A stretch of DNA of 64,000 bases from Hyphococcus formosus (lineage in GTDB: Bacteria > Pseudomonadota > Alphaproteobacteria > Caulobacterales > Parvularculaceae). Position numbers and translations under genes: made by a program. Location: contig NZ_CP157210.1 of assembly GCF_046736345.1 (NCBI RefSeq), positions 1,364,001 through 1,428,000 of the forward strand, read 5' to 3'. This document shows, piece after piece, positions 1-9,040 of the stretch (position 1 is the stretch's first letter; each line of letters begins with the position of its first letter). The notes under the pieces are model-generated. The model was not told the DNA's origin. It did no database searches and was given only the letters and a program-made list of their open reading frames with translations.

Positions 1-256
1 CAAAAAGGTCAATCAATTCGGAGAACTTTTCCCGCTGGGCTTTTACGCTTCCTGAATCGATAGCTTCGGCGATGCAATGATTGGCGTGATTTTTCAAGAT
101 TTCACTTTCAGCCTTTGAAAGCGCTGATTTTATCGCGCGCACCTGATGCAAAATATCGATGCAATACCGGTCCTCTTCCACCATCTTTGCAACGCCGCGA
201 ACCTGACCTTCGATACGCACAAGGCGTTTTAAAATTGCGTCCGACATATTATCCAT
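1..256 (-). CDS. csoR: CsoR/RcnR-family metal-sensing repressor (3' end cut by window edge)
   Basis: About 85 codons are visible before the window edge; the family is usually near 90 residues, so only the last few are missing. The protein is the DUF156 all-helical type, with the RIEGQVRG motif near the N-terminus. The Cu(I)-type ligand set is visible: Cys in YCIDIL on helix 2, then His-x3-Cys in NHANHC. These proteins bind DNA as apo-tetramers and release it on metal binding. It is divergent from the copper-oxidase operon, with a perfect inverted repeat between them, so copper-responsive control of that operon and of itself is the likely role. An in-frame ATG nine bases downstream is an alternative start. 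The Cu ligand pattern is seen; the target is inferred from position. Confidence 0.88.
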   Translation of the reverse strand, partial: MDNMSDAILKRLVRIEGQVRGVAKMVEEDRYCIDILHQVRAIKSALSKAESEILKNHANHCIAEAIDSGSVKAQREKFSELIDLF

Positions 257-260
257 CTTG

Positions 261-285
261 ATCTATACCTAGGAGGGGTATAGAT
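261..285. promoter_or_regulatory. Probable CsoR operator (perfect 9-bp inverted repeat)
   Basis: ATCTATACC (261-269) and GGTATAGAT (277-285) are exact reverse complements separated by 7 bp. The centre is G-rich (CCTAGGAGGGG), resembling the TACC/GGTA-type operators of the CsoR family. It lies 5 bp from the repressor start and 35 bp from the first copper gene, so it could control both directions. Confidence 0.7.
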
Positions 286-319
286 ATTATTCGTCATTGA
301 ATGGGTCAAGCTAATACCG

Positions 320-742
320 ATGGGCGCTTTAAGGCCAATTCTGTTCGCGATTATCGCCCTTATCATAAGCGCGGGCCATTCCGCCTGCGCGGATATACTG
401 CCTCAGGGAATAATCTCGGCGCATCAGACAACATCTGCTGATCACGGCGCTTCGTCGGATCACCGGGCAGACCCAATGACCGAAATGACGATGACGTCAG
501 ATCACCAAAAACATAATATGGGTGATTGTCCGCATTGCAGCGCCGCTAACTTTTTCAAAATAAAGAACGGCGTTTCGGTATCTGCCCTCTCGCCTCCAAC
601 AATCGCTATCATCTTTCCGGTCACTAAACCGTCGATTGCCGATAATCCCCGCGTCAATAAATGTACGTATTATGCGAGCCGCCATAGCTGTGGCCCGCCT
701 GGTGAAACGCCCGTCTCCCAGAAAATTCGGTTGTTGACCTGA
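320..742 (+). CDS. Small exported His/Met/Cys-rich protein, putative copper-binding
   Basis: This 140-residue protein has an N-terminal hydrophobic signal (about residues 5-23, ending near SACA). A His/Met/Asp-rich stretch follows, then a GDCPHCS motif (Cys-x2-Cys) around residue 68. The remainder is low in recognisable features, with two more cysteines near the C-terminus. It lies immediately downstream of the CsoR-like operator and 85 bp before copA, in the position often held by small copper-binding accessory proteins such as CopL or DUF2946 types. The metal-ligand richness is seen; binding of copper is inferred. The ribosome binding site is weak. Confidence 0.6.
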   Translation: MGALRPILFAIIALIISAGHSACADILPQGIISAHQTTSADHGASSDHRADPMTEMTMTSDHQKHNMGDCPHCSAANFFKIKNGVSVSALSPPTIAIIFPVTKPSIADNPRVNKCTYYASRHSCGPPGETPVSQKIRLLT

Positions 743-827
743 GATTTCTTTCTTCGCCGACATCAATCTGCGACGCGCATTTTTGCGCAACGAAGTCTTA
801 GAAAAAATAATCTTCTGGAGTACCAAT

Positions 828-2678
828 ATGGTAACGCGGCGTAACCTCCTTCAATCCGCTCTGGCAAGCGGTGTTTTAACCAGCGCTAGTTCTCTATTTC
901 CCGCTTGGGCCAAAAGCGCGACCAACGGCAACACAGGCATATTCGAAAAAGCCGGAAATAGTTTCGACCTGACGGTCGGACACAGCGCAGTCAAGATCGG
1001 CGGTCGTTCGGGCCATGCGATAACGGTGAACGGGACGGTCCCCGGCCCTCTCCTGCGTTTTCGCGAAGGCGAAGGCTTATCACTTCGGGTGCATAATACG
1101 CTCACCGAAGACACATCGATCCATTGGCATGGTTTGCTAGTACCCTTTTATATGGACGGTGTACCCGGCGTGTCTTTTCCCGGCATAAAGCCCGGAGAAA
1201 CCTTTGAATATAAATTTTCGCTGCCCCAAAGCGGAACCTATTGGTATCACTCACACTCGGGGTTGCAGGAGCAATCCGGGCATTACGGACCAATCATTAT
1301 TGATCCCGCTGGAAAGGACCCGATCGAGTATGACCGGGAATATGTTTTGGTTCTATCGGATTGGCTGTTCGCCCATCCCCATGAAATTTTTGCAAAGCTC
1401 AAAAAGAATAGCGAGATCTTCAACTATCAGGAAAGAACATTCCCGGACTTTTTAAGCGACGTGCGTGCAAATGGTCTCGGTAAAACCGTCAATGACCGAG
1501 CAATGTGGGCACAAATGCGTATGTCGGCGACGGACATTGCTGACGTGACCGGGTCGGCCTATACATATTTGATCAACGGCCATTCAACACAGGATGATTG
1601 GCGCGCGATTTTTGATATCGGCGAACGAGTCCGCCTGCGGATTATTAATGCCTCGGCGATGACTATTTTTAATTTCCGCATACCGGGCCTGTCGATGCAG
1701 GTCGTTGCCGCGGACGGTCTACCGGTTCGCCCTGTTGAAACTGACGAATTCCAGATCGGCGTGGCTGAGACCTACGACGTCATCGTCGAGCCAAATCGGA
1801 TGAGCGCATTTCCAATTGTAGCCGAGTCAATTGATCGATCAGGACAGGTGGTTGCGACGTTTGCGCCGTCAAAAGATATGCGCGCCGCCCCGCCGGCACT
1901 TCGTGAAAGGCCGATCCTGACCCATAAAGATATGGCAATGGACCATAGTTCAATGTCAAAAACCGATCACGGTTCAAATGCCCACAACGGCATGAACCAC
2001 GAACATATGGCTCATAAGATGCCGGCAGACATGGCGCATGGCCAAACCCATAATCATAAACGCGGTGTTGGCGTTGATATGGTTGCGGCGATGCCGACCA
2101 ACCGTCTTAATGAACCGGGATTGGGGTTAGAGAATGTCCCGCATCGCGCATTGACCTATTCCCAATTACGGAGCCTCGACGCCAACCCGGATCAACGCCA
2201 GCCCGCACGCAATATCGAAATCCACCTCACCGGCAATATGGAACGATATATGTGGTCATTTGACGGCGTTAAGTTTTCTGAGGTTACTGAACCCATCGTT
2301 TTTCACTATGGAGAGCGCGTCCGCGTCACCTTGGTGAACGATACAATGATGACCCATCCGATTCATCTGCATGGGATGTTTTTTGATCTTGTCGTCGATG
2401 AAAGCAATTTCAAACCCCGTAAACATACGGTCAACGTAAAACCGGGCGAAAAATTATCATTTGACGTCACCGCAGAACATGTCGGCGATTGGGCATTTCA
2501 TTGCCATCTACTGATGCATATGCATGCGGGAATGATGCAGGTCGTATCCGTGCGCGCGCAAACAGCACAAACCCGAATGCACGACGGGCATAAATCCGCG
2601 CCGCCCAAAGATGATCACCCACCCGCAATGGAACATAAAACCCACCCGCCTGCGCATCAGCACGGAGGGAAGAACTAA
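828..2678 (+). CDS. copA: Periplasmic multicopper oxidase, CopA family
   Basis: The product (616 residues from this start) opens with a twin-arginine signal (TRRNLLQ). All copper-site motifs are present: IHWHG near residue 98, HSHSG near 138, HPIHLHG near 510 and HCHLLMHMHAGMM near 557. Methionine/histidine-rich repeats near residues 365-420 and a His-rich C-terminal tail are typical of plasmid- and chromosome-borne CopA/PcoA, which oxidise Cu(I) in the periplasm. The ATG at 828 has a GGAG about 7 bases upstream and places the Tat motif at the N-terminus; a TTG 45 bases further upstream is less likely. The stop overlaps the copB start (TAATG). Confidence 0.95.
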   Translation: MVTRRNLLQSALASGVLTSASSLFPAWAKSATNGNTGIFEKAGNSFDLTVGHSAVKIGGRSGHAITVNGTVPGPLLRFREGEGLSLRVHNTLTEDTSIHWHGLLVPFYMDGVPGVSFPGIKPGETFEYKFSLPQSGTYWYHSHSGLQEQSGHYGPIIIDPAGKDPIEYDREYVLVLSDWLFAHPHEIFAKLKKNSEIFNYQERTFPDFLSDVRANGLGKTVNDRAMWAQMRMSATDIADVTGSAYTYLINGHSTQDDWRAIFDIGERVRLRIINASAMTIFNFRIPGLSMQVVAADGLPVRPVETDEFQIGVAETYDVIVEPNRMSAFPIVAESIDRSGQVVATFAPSKDMRAAPPALRERPILTHKDMAMDHSSMSKTDHGSNAHNGMNHEHMAHKMPADMAHGQTHNHKRGVGVDMVAAMPTNRLNEPGLGLENVPHRALTYSQLRSLDANPDQRQPARNIEIHLTGNMERYMWSFDGVKFSEVTEPIVFHYGERVRVTLVNDTMMTHPIHLHGMFFDLVVDESNFKPRKHTVNVKPGEKLSFDVTAEHVGDWAFHCHLLMHMHAGMMQVVSVRAQTAQTRMHDGHKSAPPKDDHPPAMEHKTHPPAHQHGGKN

Positions 2679-3496
2679 TGTCGAAATCGGTTTATCTCTC
2701 TTTATTACTCGGCCTTGGCGCGCTGTTACCAATCAACGCCTTTGCGCAAGATACTCCAGCGGAAAATTCGGATGACAAATCGGGCTGGTACGCCGCCGAT
2801 GAATATTGGAACCCCGCAGAAATGGCGCGTGCGCGCGCGATGGTCAAAAATGAACATGGCGGAATGAAAACATATTTCGCGCAGGTTGAACGCCTCGAAT
2901 ACAGAACAAAGGCTGGCGACGACGTAGCCCTCTGGGATGGTCAGGCTTGGTATGGCGGCGACCGAAATAAAATCTGGGTAAAGACCGAAGGCGAATTTTC
3001 GATTGGCGATAACGCATTTGAAGAGGGCGAAATACAGGCGCTCTGGTCTCGCGCAATTACGCCTTTCTTTGATTTTCAAATGGGCGTCCGTCAGGACTTC
3101 GCATCAGGGCTCGACGACACCTATGCAGTCGTCGGTATACAGGGTTTAGCCCCCTATTGGTTTGAAATTGATGGAGCAATATTCGTCAGTGACGATGGAG
3201 ATGTTACCGCGAAATTCGAGGCAGAATACGAATTGTTATTGACGCAACGGCTTATCCTGCAACCACGGTCGGAGCTTAGTTTTGCGGCACAGACAATCGA
3301 TGAAAAAGGCTTAGGATCGGGCCTGTCAAAAGCCGAAATGGGTTTGCGACTCCGCTATGAATTTACGCGGGAATTTGCGCCCTATATCGGTGTTTCTTGG
3401 GAGCGCTCAATCGGCGAAACAGCGGACTTCCTCCGGGCAGAATCAGAAAACCCCTCAGCGGTATCATTCGTTGCCGGACTACGGCTCATGTTTTGA
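2678..3496 (+). CDS. copB: Outer-membrane copper resistance protein CopB
   Basis: A 272-residue protein with a cleavable signal ending at AFAQ (about residue 24). The mature part is rich in alternating aromatic and charged beta strands (for example the segments around VERLEYRTKAGDDVALWDGQ and GLRLRYEFTREFAPYIGVSW) and ends in LRLMF, with a terminal Phe typical of outer-membrane barrels. Its start overlaps the copA stop by one base, so translation is coupled. In CopAB systems CopB is thought to sequester or export copper at the outer membrane. Length and order (copA then copB) match the family. Confidence 0.92.
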   Translation: MSKSVYLSLLLGLGALLPINAFAQDTPAENSDDKSGWYAADEYWNPAEMARARAMVKNEHGGMKTYFAQVERLEYRTKAGDDVALWDGQAWYGGDRNKIWVKTEGEFSIGDNAFEEGEIQALWSRAITPFFDFQMGVRQDFASGLDDTYAVVGIQGLAPYWFEIDGAIFVSDDGDVTAKFEAEYELLLTQRLILQPRSELSFAAQTIDEKGLGSGLSKAEMGLRLRYEFTREFAPYIGVSWERSIGETADFLRAESENPSAVSFVAGLRLMF

Positions 3497-3824
3497 TAGC
3501 CAATCGCAAAATCGTAATCGCAATTTGGGCACTGCGGCTTTGATCTGAGCGTGAAAAAGCAAATTCGACCGGCGCTCGGTTGCATTTGCTTCAATGGGCC
3601 AATCTTATCTTTGGCTCGGCCAAATTCGATGCGCCGTGTTGATCGGGAAATACCCCAACCATAAATTTAAGCCATCCGGCGGCGGGGCTTTCGACTTTGC
3701 AATTTGCGGGCGCTCACCCTCGTTCAAAGTAAATTCATTGCGAATTCCAGCCGCCGGATTGAGTTTTGCTGTCATCTGCATACGAACATCAACCGCGTTT
3801 TGCTTCATCAAAAGTGAGAAAATC
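3497..3824. other. 328-bp gap between copB and the PepSY gene
   Basis: This stretch holds a direct repeat AATCGCAA-N6-AATCGCAA (3502-3523). It also holds a hairpin with an 8-bp perfect outer stem, AAGCAAAT/ATTTGCTT (3557-3564 and 3584-3591), and an imperfect inner stem. No T-run follows it on the plus strand. An open frame from 3594 runs into the PepSY gene, but its first 77 codons do not look like protein from this family. Confidence 0.4.
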
Positions 3825-4919
3825 GTGATTTCCCGTAGAAATTTCCTATCGGTTCATCGTTGGCTATCTATCGGCTTTGCCGCATTCTGGATCATTCAGG
3901 CGCTCAGCGGGATGATCGCTGTTTTTCATTGGGAACTCGATGACGCGACGGTATCGGGTGAGCATAAGCCTACGGATTTTGTCTTGATCGAAGAGACCAT
4001 CAACGCTCATGTCACACCCGATTCTGGGCGGAGAGTTTCGTCAATTTGGACAAGCGCAGGCTTTGCGGACCGGTTTGATATCAATATCGCCACGACCGGC
4101 CCAGAGGCGAGCCATGTACTGCGGGTTGATGGTCATGGAAATATTCTGCGCAAGCGCAGTTCCGAAGAAACCTTTTCGAATGGCGGGTTAATCAGTCTCG
4201 TAATCTCGTTACATCATAATCTGTTGGCCGGTGAATTAGGGTCTTGGATTGTCGGGATCAGCGGAATTATTCTCCTGAGCAATCTTCTGCTCGGTCTATA
4301 TTTTGCCTGGCCACGCAATGGCATGTGGCGCACCCTTGTTCCGAAGGCGCAAAAGAATTTAAGCCCCGCATGGTATTTATCATGGCACAAATTATTAGGC
4401 ATCATCTTCGTCGTGCCGGCAATCGCGATCGTGACTTTCGGTGTATCATTAGCGTTTGAAAGCGCGCTTTCAAGGTTTCTGAACGCGCCAGCCGCAAGTG
4501 CAACCGCACCAGAGGGCAGTTGGGTCAATCCCGATATTCGGCTTTCGAAAATCGTTGCCACGGCGCAGGCGCAGTTCCCGAATGCCAAAATCGCAGGGAT
4601 CTCTTACCCTTCTGCGGACCACCCCGTCTGGAAGGTAACGCTCAATCAACCGAGCGAGCCCGCGCGCGCCTATGGCAAAACCCGTGTGTTTCTGAATGCC
4701 TCAGATGGCAGCGTAATCTCGAATTACGATACGCTCGCTGCGCCGACATCAAACCGCTTTATGGATGCCTTGTTCTCCATCCATACCGGCGAGATTGGCG
4801 GCCAATTTGGACGATCGATTACGTTTATGGTCGGCTTTTGGCTGGTAATGATGATCACACTTGGCATTGGCTTGTGGTACACACGCCGCCAACGCGCGAG
4901 CAATCGCCCACGGTCATAA
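3825..4919 (+). CDS. PepSY-associated transmembrane protein
   Basis: From a GTG start (SD-like AGTGAGA just upstream) this is 364 residues beginning ISRRNFLSVHRWLSIGFAAF, the usual opening of PepSY_TM proteins. There are four main membrane segments: near residues 10-32, around 125-150 (after HHNLLAGELGSW), around 185-210 (beginning WHKLLGIIF) and at the C-terminus (SITFMVGFWLVMMITLGIGL). A periplasmic PepSY-like part lies between. Such proteins often accompany siderophore receptors or metal loci and are proposed inner-membrane ferric reductases or regulators of periplasmic proteolysis; the function here is not proved. It is the last gene before a terminator. Confidence 0.8.
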   Translation: MISRRNFLSVHRWLSIGFAAFWIIQALSGMIAVFHWELDDATVSGEHKPTDFVLIEETINAHVTPDSGRRVSSIWTSAGFADRFDINIATTGPEASHVLRVDGHGNILRKRSSEETFSNGGLISLVISLHHNLLAGELGSWIVGISGIILLSNLLLGLYFAWPRNGMWRTLVPKAQKNLSPAWYLSWHKLLGIIFVVPAIAIVTFGVSLAFESALSRFLNAPAASATAPEGSWVNPDIRLSKIVATAQAQFPNAKIAGISYPSADHPVWKVTLNQPSEPARAYGKTRVFLNASDGSVISNYDTLAAPTSNRFMDALFSIHTGEIGGQFGRSITFMVGFWLVMMITLGIGLWYTRRQRASNRPRS

Positions 4920-4950
4920 GCGCCAATCGGGATTGGTCAGCGCTTTTTTA
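4919..4950 (+). terminator. Rho-independent terminator of the copper island
   Basis: AGCGCCAATC (4919-4928) pairs with GATTGGTCAGCGCT (4931-4944), with a short bulge, and is followed directly by a run of six T. It lies immediately after the PepSY stop and separates that gene from the convergent amidohydrolase gene. Confidence 0.8.
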
Positions 4951-4961
4951 ATTGCCCAAAT

Positions 4962-6218
4962 TTATCGACGGTAGGCGGGCCTTAGGATTTCATTTTTTGG
5001 AAAATATCGCCGCGTCAACAAATCCTGCCGGGATGTAAGCGAGATCTCCTCACCTTCGATCAACATGCGCTCGGCCATGCTCAGCGGCTCGATCGGATCA
5101 CCGCTCCAGATCACCAAATCCGCTGATTGTCCCGGGGCAATCATGCCGTATTGATCCTCAAGGCCCCAGATCGCGGATGGATTAATCGTCAGTGCCCGTA
5201 TTGCGTTTTCCCAAGACAGACCAAACGCTGCTGCGAACCCCGCGGCATCACGAATCCCTGAACCCGCGTCGTGGCTATAATGAATACTTGTCGCCATAAA
5301 GGCGATCTTTACACCTGCGGCTGCCAATATCGCCGCGTTATCCGACCGCGCGCCAAATTCATCAAAAGTGTTGGGTTGGCCGCCATAGGCATCCAGAACA
5401 ACACCGATATTGCGCTGTGCAATTTCATCCGCGACGCGCCAGGCCTCCGCACCGCCGATAATATTCACGCGAATCCCATAATCATCGACGAGTTTTACGG
5501 ATTGCCGGATATCAGATTCCCGAGACGTATGGATCGCTAGTGGGCGTTCACCGGAAAGAACTTTTTTCAACGGGTTTGAACATTCATTTTCCGGCGTTGC
5601 GTCCGCTTTTTCGTTCGATGCGGCCGCGTCTAACGCCATCCGAAGGCTCTGCCATTGCGCCGCGCGCGACCCACCGACCACAGAGGATGACGCACCCCCA
5701 ACTTTCGCAAATACCGCTAAACATCGGCGCTCCAATATATCATCCGATTGACGAAGTGTAATCGCGGCACCCATCCCATCAAATGGCGCGGCCGCCCCGC
5801 CGCCGGGAATGGTCATTGCCCGCACCAATCCGTCTGTTCGAGCGAGTGAAATTAAAGTCGAATTCGAATTCAATGCGTAACTGACGTCAAAGGCCACGCC
5901 CAGATCACCGCCTGAAGCGCTATGATCGACGGTACCCGATATCGAGTTGACTTCTGTCAAACCGAGCTGGGTTGCACCATTCATAAACCCGGGCGAGACG
6001 TATCTTCCCCCAGCGTCTATTATTTCGGCATTTTCCGGCGCGATAATATCTGCACCAACAGCTTCGATCTCGCCGTCACGAATAATGATTGTCGCTGAAT
6101 CGATAACTTCATTATCCGCAACCGTTATGGCGCGCGCATTTATAATCGCCTTGGTTTGTGCATGACCGAGCGACGTCGATCCCAAACATGCTAAGATTAC
6201 GAATATTGATTTTTTCAT
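4962..6218 (-). CDS. Exported amidohydrolase-family protein lacking the HxH metal motif
   Basis: A 418-residue protein with a Sec signal ending LGHAQ. It has the N-terminal composite beta domain and TIM-barrel layout of imidazolonepropionase-like amidohydrolases, and the characteristic C-terminal segment with GQSADLVIWSGDP. The strand-1 metal motif expected after PGF (Asp-x-His-x-His) is replaced by PGFMNGATQLG, so two metal ligands are missing. The start overlaps the stop of the upstream, intact amidohydrolase (ATGA) with a GGAG upstream, so the two are probably made in equal amounts and may form a heteromer. It is likely catalytically impaired or structural; this is inference from the missing ligands. 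Confidence 0.85.
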   Translation of the reverse strand: MKKSIFVILACLGSTSLGHAQTKAIINARAITVADNEVIDSATIIIRDGEIEAVGADIIAPENAEIIDAGGRYVSPGFMNGATQLGLTEVNSISGTVDHSASGGDLGVAFDVSYALNSNSTLISLARTDGLVRAMTIPGGGAAAPFDGMGAAITLRQSDDILERRCLAVFAKVGGASSSVVGGSRAAQWQSLRMALDAAASNEKADATPENECSNPLKKVLSGERPLAIHTSRESDIRQSVKLVDDYGIRVNIIGGAEAWRVADEIAQRNIGVVLDAYGGQPNTFDEFGARSDNAAILAAAGVKIAFMATSIHYSHDAGSGIRDAAGFAAAFGLSWENAIRALTINPSAIWGLEDQYGMIAPGQSADLVIWSGDPIEPLSMAERMLIEGEEISLTSRQDLLTRRYFPKNEILRPAYRR

Positions 6219-7576
6219 TGTACCCGCTCCGCCGCTGGCTGCCCCATTTCGATGTCCGATCGTGGCTGGATCGCTGTATCTTCACGATCATAAACAAACG
6301 CCCCGTCAATCATGACCATATCGGCGCGACTATAGGTACTCAGAGGATCGCCGGACCATAAAACTATATCGGCATTTTTATTCGGCTCTAGTGACCCGAT
6401 CTGATCATCAAGGCCAATGACACGCGCGGGATTTAACGTAATCCACTTAATCGCCTCTTCCGGCTTGATTTCGATCCCCGCTCTAAGCCCTGCGGCAATC
6501 GCTTTGGCGAGTTCCATATTCATTCGCTGGCCTAAACTTGGCGAGTCGGAATGCAATGCGACACACACACCAGAGGCATGAAGTATCGCCGCATTCGCCC
6601 GGATACCGTCATAGGCCTCCAGCTTATATCCCCACCAATCGGACCACACGACTGCGCAGGTATTTGTCTGTGAAAACTCATCGGGAATTTTATAAGCTTC
6701 CGAAGCATGATGGATTGCCGTGATATCAAAGCCGAATTCCTGCGCCAGCCCAAATAGGAACGACATATCCTCCGCACGGTAACAATGTATGTGTATGTTG
6801 GTCTCGCCACTTAACGCATCGCGCAAAACGGCTGAGCGTTCATCGCTACTATTCCCGTTTTTGGCGTCGGAAAACGCCCGGCGCATACCTGCCATTACGC
6901 CCATACGGCTGGCAGGAAACGCCCCCTCTTCACCATAGGTGAATTTCGGGTTTTCGCCGCAAGCCATTTTCATTGCCGATGGTGCCGCCGGAAACTTCAT
7001 GTCCTGAACCGTAACCCCGGCAACATTTTTTAAGACCACACTTTGCCCGCCGAACAAATTTGCAGAGCCCGGCAATATATGGAGCGTGGTCACCCCGCCC
7101 GCTAACGCCCGCGCAAAAGCGGGGTCCTGCACCCGGATCCCATGTTCCGCGCGCATATCCGCTCCATTGGGGTCTGTGGTTTCATTGACATCCCACACCG
7201 GAAGCTCATCCGGGACGAAAGGCAGCGCCGCATTCCCTAGATGAGAGTGCGGATCAATGATGCCGGGCGTTATCCAGCGTCCAGTAGCATCGACGATGTT
7301 GAGATCATCAGAACGCTCAAGCTCGGGACCAATAGAAACAATCTTTCCGTCTATGACCAGAATATCCGATCCATCTAATCGATTACCAGCACCATCGAGA
7401 ATTGTTGCATTAACGAACAGCGTATCATCCGCGGGAAACGGCTTATAAGTATTTTCATAAGGATCTGTTCTTTTGGCTGTCGCAACGACTTTATCGTTTT
7501 GATCCGTACAAGCCGTAACACAAAGCAGAAGGCAAATTCCCGGGCCGAATGGAATAATTTTCAAACAAATGCGCAT
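6215..7576 (-). CDS. Lipoprotein amidohydrolase (imidazolonepropionase-like)
   Basis: From the ATG at 7576 the 453-residue product opens with a lipoprotein signal and lipobox (CVTAC), so it should be membrane-anchored in the periplasm. The metal motif is intact: PGIIDPHSHLG near residue 105. Later ligand histidines are visible in IHIHCYRAEDM and in ITAIHHASEAY, and a LHSDSPSL segment supplies the Asp. The C-terminal EPNKNADIVLWSGDP segment is typical of the family. Related enzymes cleave dipeptides or N-acyl amino acids, but the substrate here is unknown. An ATG at 7633 is an alternative start. It is coupled to the next gene, which lacks the HxH motif. Confidence 0.87.
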   Translation of the reverse strand: MRICLKIIPFGPGICLLLCVTACTDQNDKVVATAKRTDPYENTYKPFPADDTLFVNATILDGAGNRLDGSDILVIDGKIVSIGPELERSDDLNIVDATGRWITPGIIDPHSHLGNAALPFVPDELPVWDVNETTDPNGADMRAEHGIRVQDPAFARALAGGVTTLHILPGSANLFGGQSVVLKNVAGVTVQDMKFPAAPSAMKMACGENPKFTYGEEGAFPASRMGVMAGMRRAFSDAKNGNSSDERSAVLRDALSGETNIHIHCYRAEDMSFLFGLAQEFGFDITAIHHASEAYKIPDEFSQTNTCAVVWSDWWGYKLEAYDGIRANAAILHASGVCVALHSDSPSLGQRMNMELAKAIAAGLRAGIEIKPEEAIKWITLNPARVIGLDDQIGSLEPNKNADIVLWSGDPLSTYSRADMVMIDGAFVYDREDTAIQPRSDIEMGQPAAERVQ

Positions 7577-7771
7577 CCGCCACGTCAGGTCGCGATATAA
7601 CACATTAAGAAGCGTCGCCGAAATATCGTTCATGTGATTATATCTCGATCCTTATGACTAAATTGTCGGCCCTTTGAATTGGTGACTACTCGGCAAAGGT
7701 TGTAAATTACGCCTAACTCTACGCACAGATTCTGTAAGCGCCAACACCAGCGTTGAGTAAATCGCGCGCTG

Positions 7772-8860
7772 TCACGAACAATGAGCGAGCATATAGTCCG
7801 CGATCTTATCCGCGCCTTCACGAACCGGGTCGCAACATGGCAATTTTACCTCGTCTTCAATCCTGCGGATAGCGTCTTGGGCCTCCTGCGCGGACAATTT
7901 TGATGTGTTCGCGCAAACACCGACTGTTTTGACATTTGGGTTGGTAAGCTTTGCAATCCGTTCATTTAAATCGATACACGCAGGCAGTGATGGTAATGGA
8001 AATCCGTCAACACTGATAATCTCCTTACGCCCCGGTTGATGACACAAGACAAGCGCATCGGGCTGGCTGCCATGGATCAATCCAACCGAAACCCCTGCGT
8101 AAGCCGGATGGAATAAGGAGCCCTGCCCCTCGATCACGTCCCAATGATCTGGGTCATTATCGGGCGAAAGCCACTCTGCGGCACCGGCCAGAAAGTCTGA
8201 AATAATTGCATCGATTGCGATGCCCCGCCCGGCAATCATAACCCCGGTCTGACCCGTTGCACGAAAATCAGCTTTGACGCCTCGCTTCCGTAATGCCTGC
8301 TCAATCGATAGTGCACTATATTTTTTGCCAATCGCGCAATCGGTACCAACGGTCAAAACTCGCTTGCCGGATCTCTTTCGCCCGGTTCCGGTTTCAAAAT
8401 CACGCGTGTTACTCCGTACATCAAATAATTGCCTATTATTCCGATCCGCAGCCTCTTTTAGTTGCGGGATCGACGCAAGGCTCTGATGCATCCCGGATAC
8501 AAGATCCAAACCGGCATCTAATGCATCAACGAAATACGTGATCCATTCATCGGGTATAAAACCGCCCGCATTTACAACACCTATGACAAGCGATTTTGCC
8601 CCCCGCGCAGATGCCTCTTGAATAGACAAATCCGGCAATCCTGTATCGATTTTGCAAGTTTCGAATCGGAGCTGCCCTAAACATTGATCGCGTCGCCATT
8701 GCGCAAGACCAAACGCCGTTTTGGCCGCCTCTTCGATTTCGCAATCGCCCAAAAACAGAAGGTAAGGCGCCGGCATTGGAACTGTATCGGTTTGAGCGCC
8801 TTCACGATTGGAGTCTGATTGGGTTGATTGATTTTGAATGCCGGTCATTTTGCAAACCAT
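7772..8860 (-). CDS. dgcN: DUF1611 protein, DgcN-like N-acetyltransferase
   Basis: A 362-residue cytoplasmic protein of the DUF1611 family: an N-terminal Rossmann-like part (about residues 30-155), then a P-loop-like GTDCAIGKK (172-180) starting the C-terminal domain, with further conserved segments VIEGQGSLFHP and DALVLCHQPGR. Characterised members (DgcN) acetylate D-glutamate before racemisation by DgcA, an enolase-superfamily enzyme. A DgcA-like gene lies 10 kb away at 18688-19713, on the same strand, which supports this role. The first 28 residues are Gln/Ser/Thr-rich and not conserved, and an ATG four codons in is possible. Function is by family, not shown. Confidence 0.72.
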   Translation of the reverse strand: MVCKMTGIQNQSTQSDSNREGAQTDTVPMPAPYLLFLGDCEIEEAAKTAFGLAQWRRDQCLGQLRFETCKIDTGLPDLSIQEASARGAKSLVIGVVNAGGFIPDEWITYFVDALDAGLDLVSGMHQSLASIPQLKEAADRNNRQLFDVRSNTRDFETGTGRKRSGKRVLTVGTDCAIGKKYSALSIEQALRKRGVKADFRATGQTGVMIAGRGIAIDAIISDFLAGAAEWLSPDNDPDHWDVIEGQGSLFHPAYAGVSVGLIHGSQPDALVLCHQPGRKEIISVDGFPLPSLPACIDLNERIAKLTNPNVKTVGVCANTSKLSAQEAQDAIRRIEDEVKLPCCDPVREGADKIADYMLAHCS

Positions 8861-9040
8861 TCTGTTTTCTTTAAGCCTTCACAATGCGGATTTACTGATT
8901 TATGCGCCGCCAATAACGGTTGGCGTGCGCTTCATATCCGTTTGTCCATCTAACGCGAGCCCCCTAAAAGCCGCTATCTGTTGAAAGAAATTAGTTAGCG
9001 AGAAAGGGCCAACCGCGCGCAGATACGCAATGTGCCTTTG

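Noticed and set aside
3502..3523. AATCGCAA-N6-AATCGCAA as an operator for the PepSY gene
   Set aside because: It is adjacent to the copB stop, 300 bp from the PepSY start, with no second example.
3594..3824. N-terminal extension of the PepSY frame from 3594
   Set aside because: The 77 extra residues show no signal or domain, and the family's normal opening begins at the GTG at 3825.
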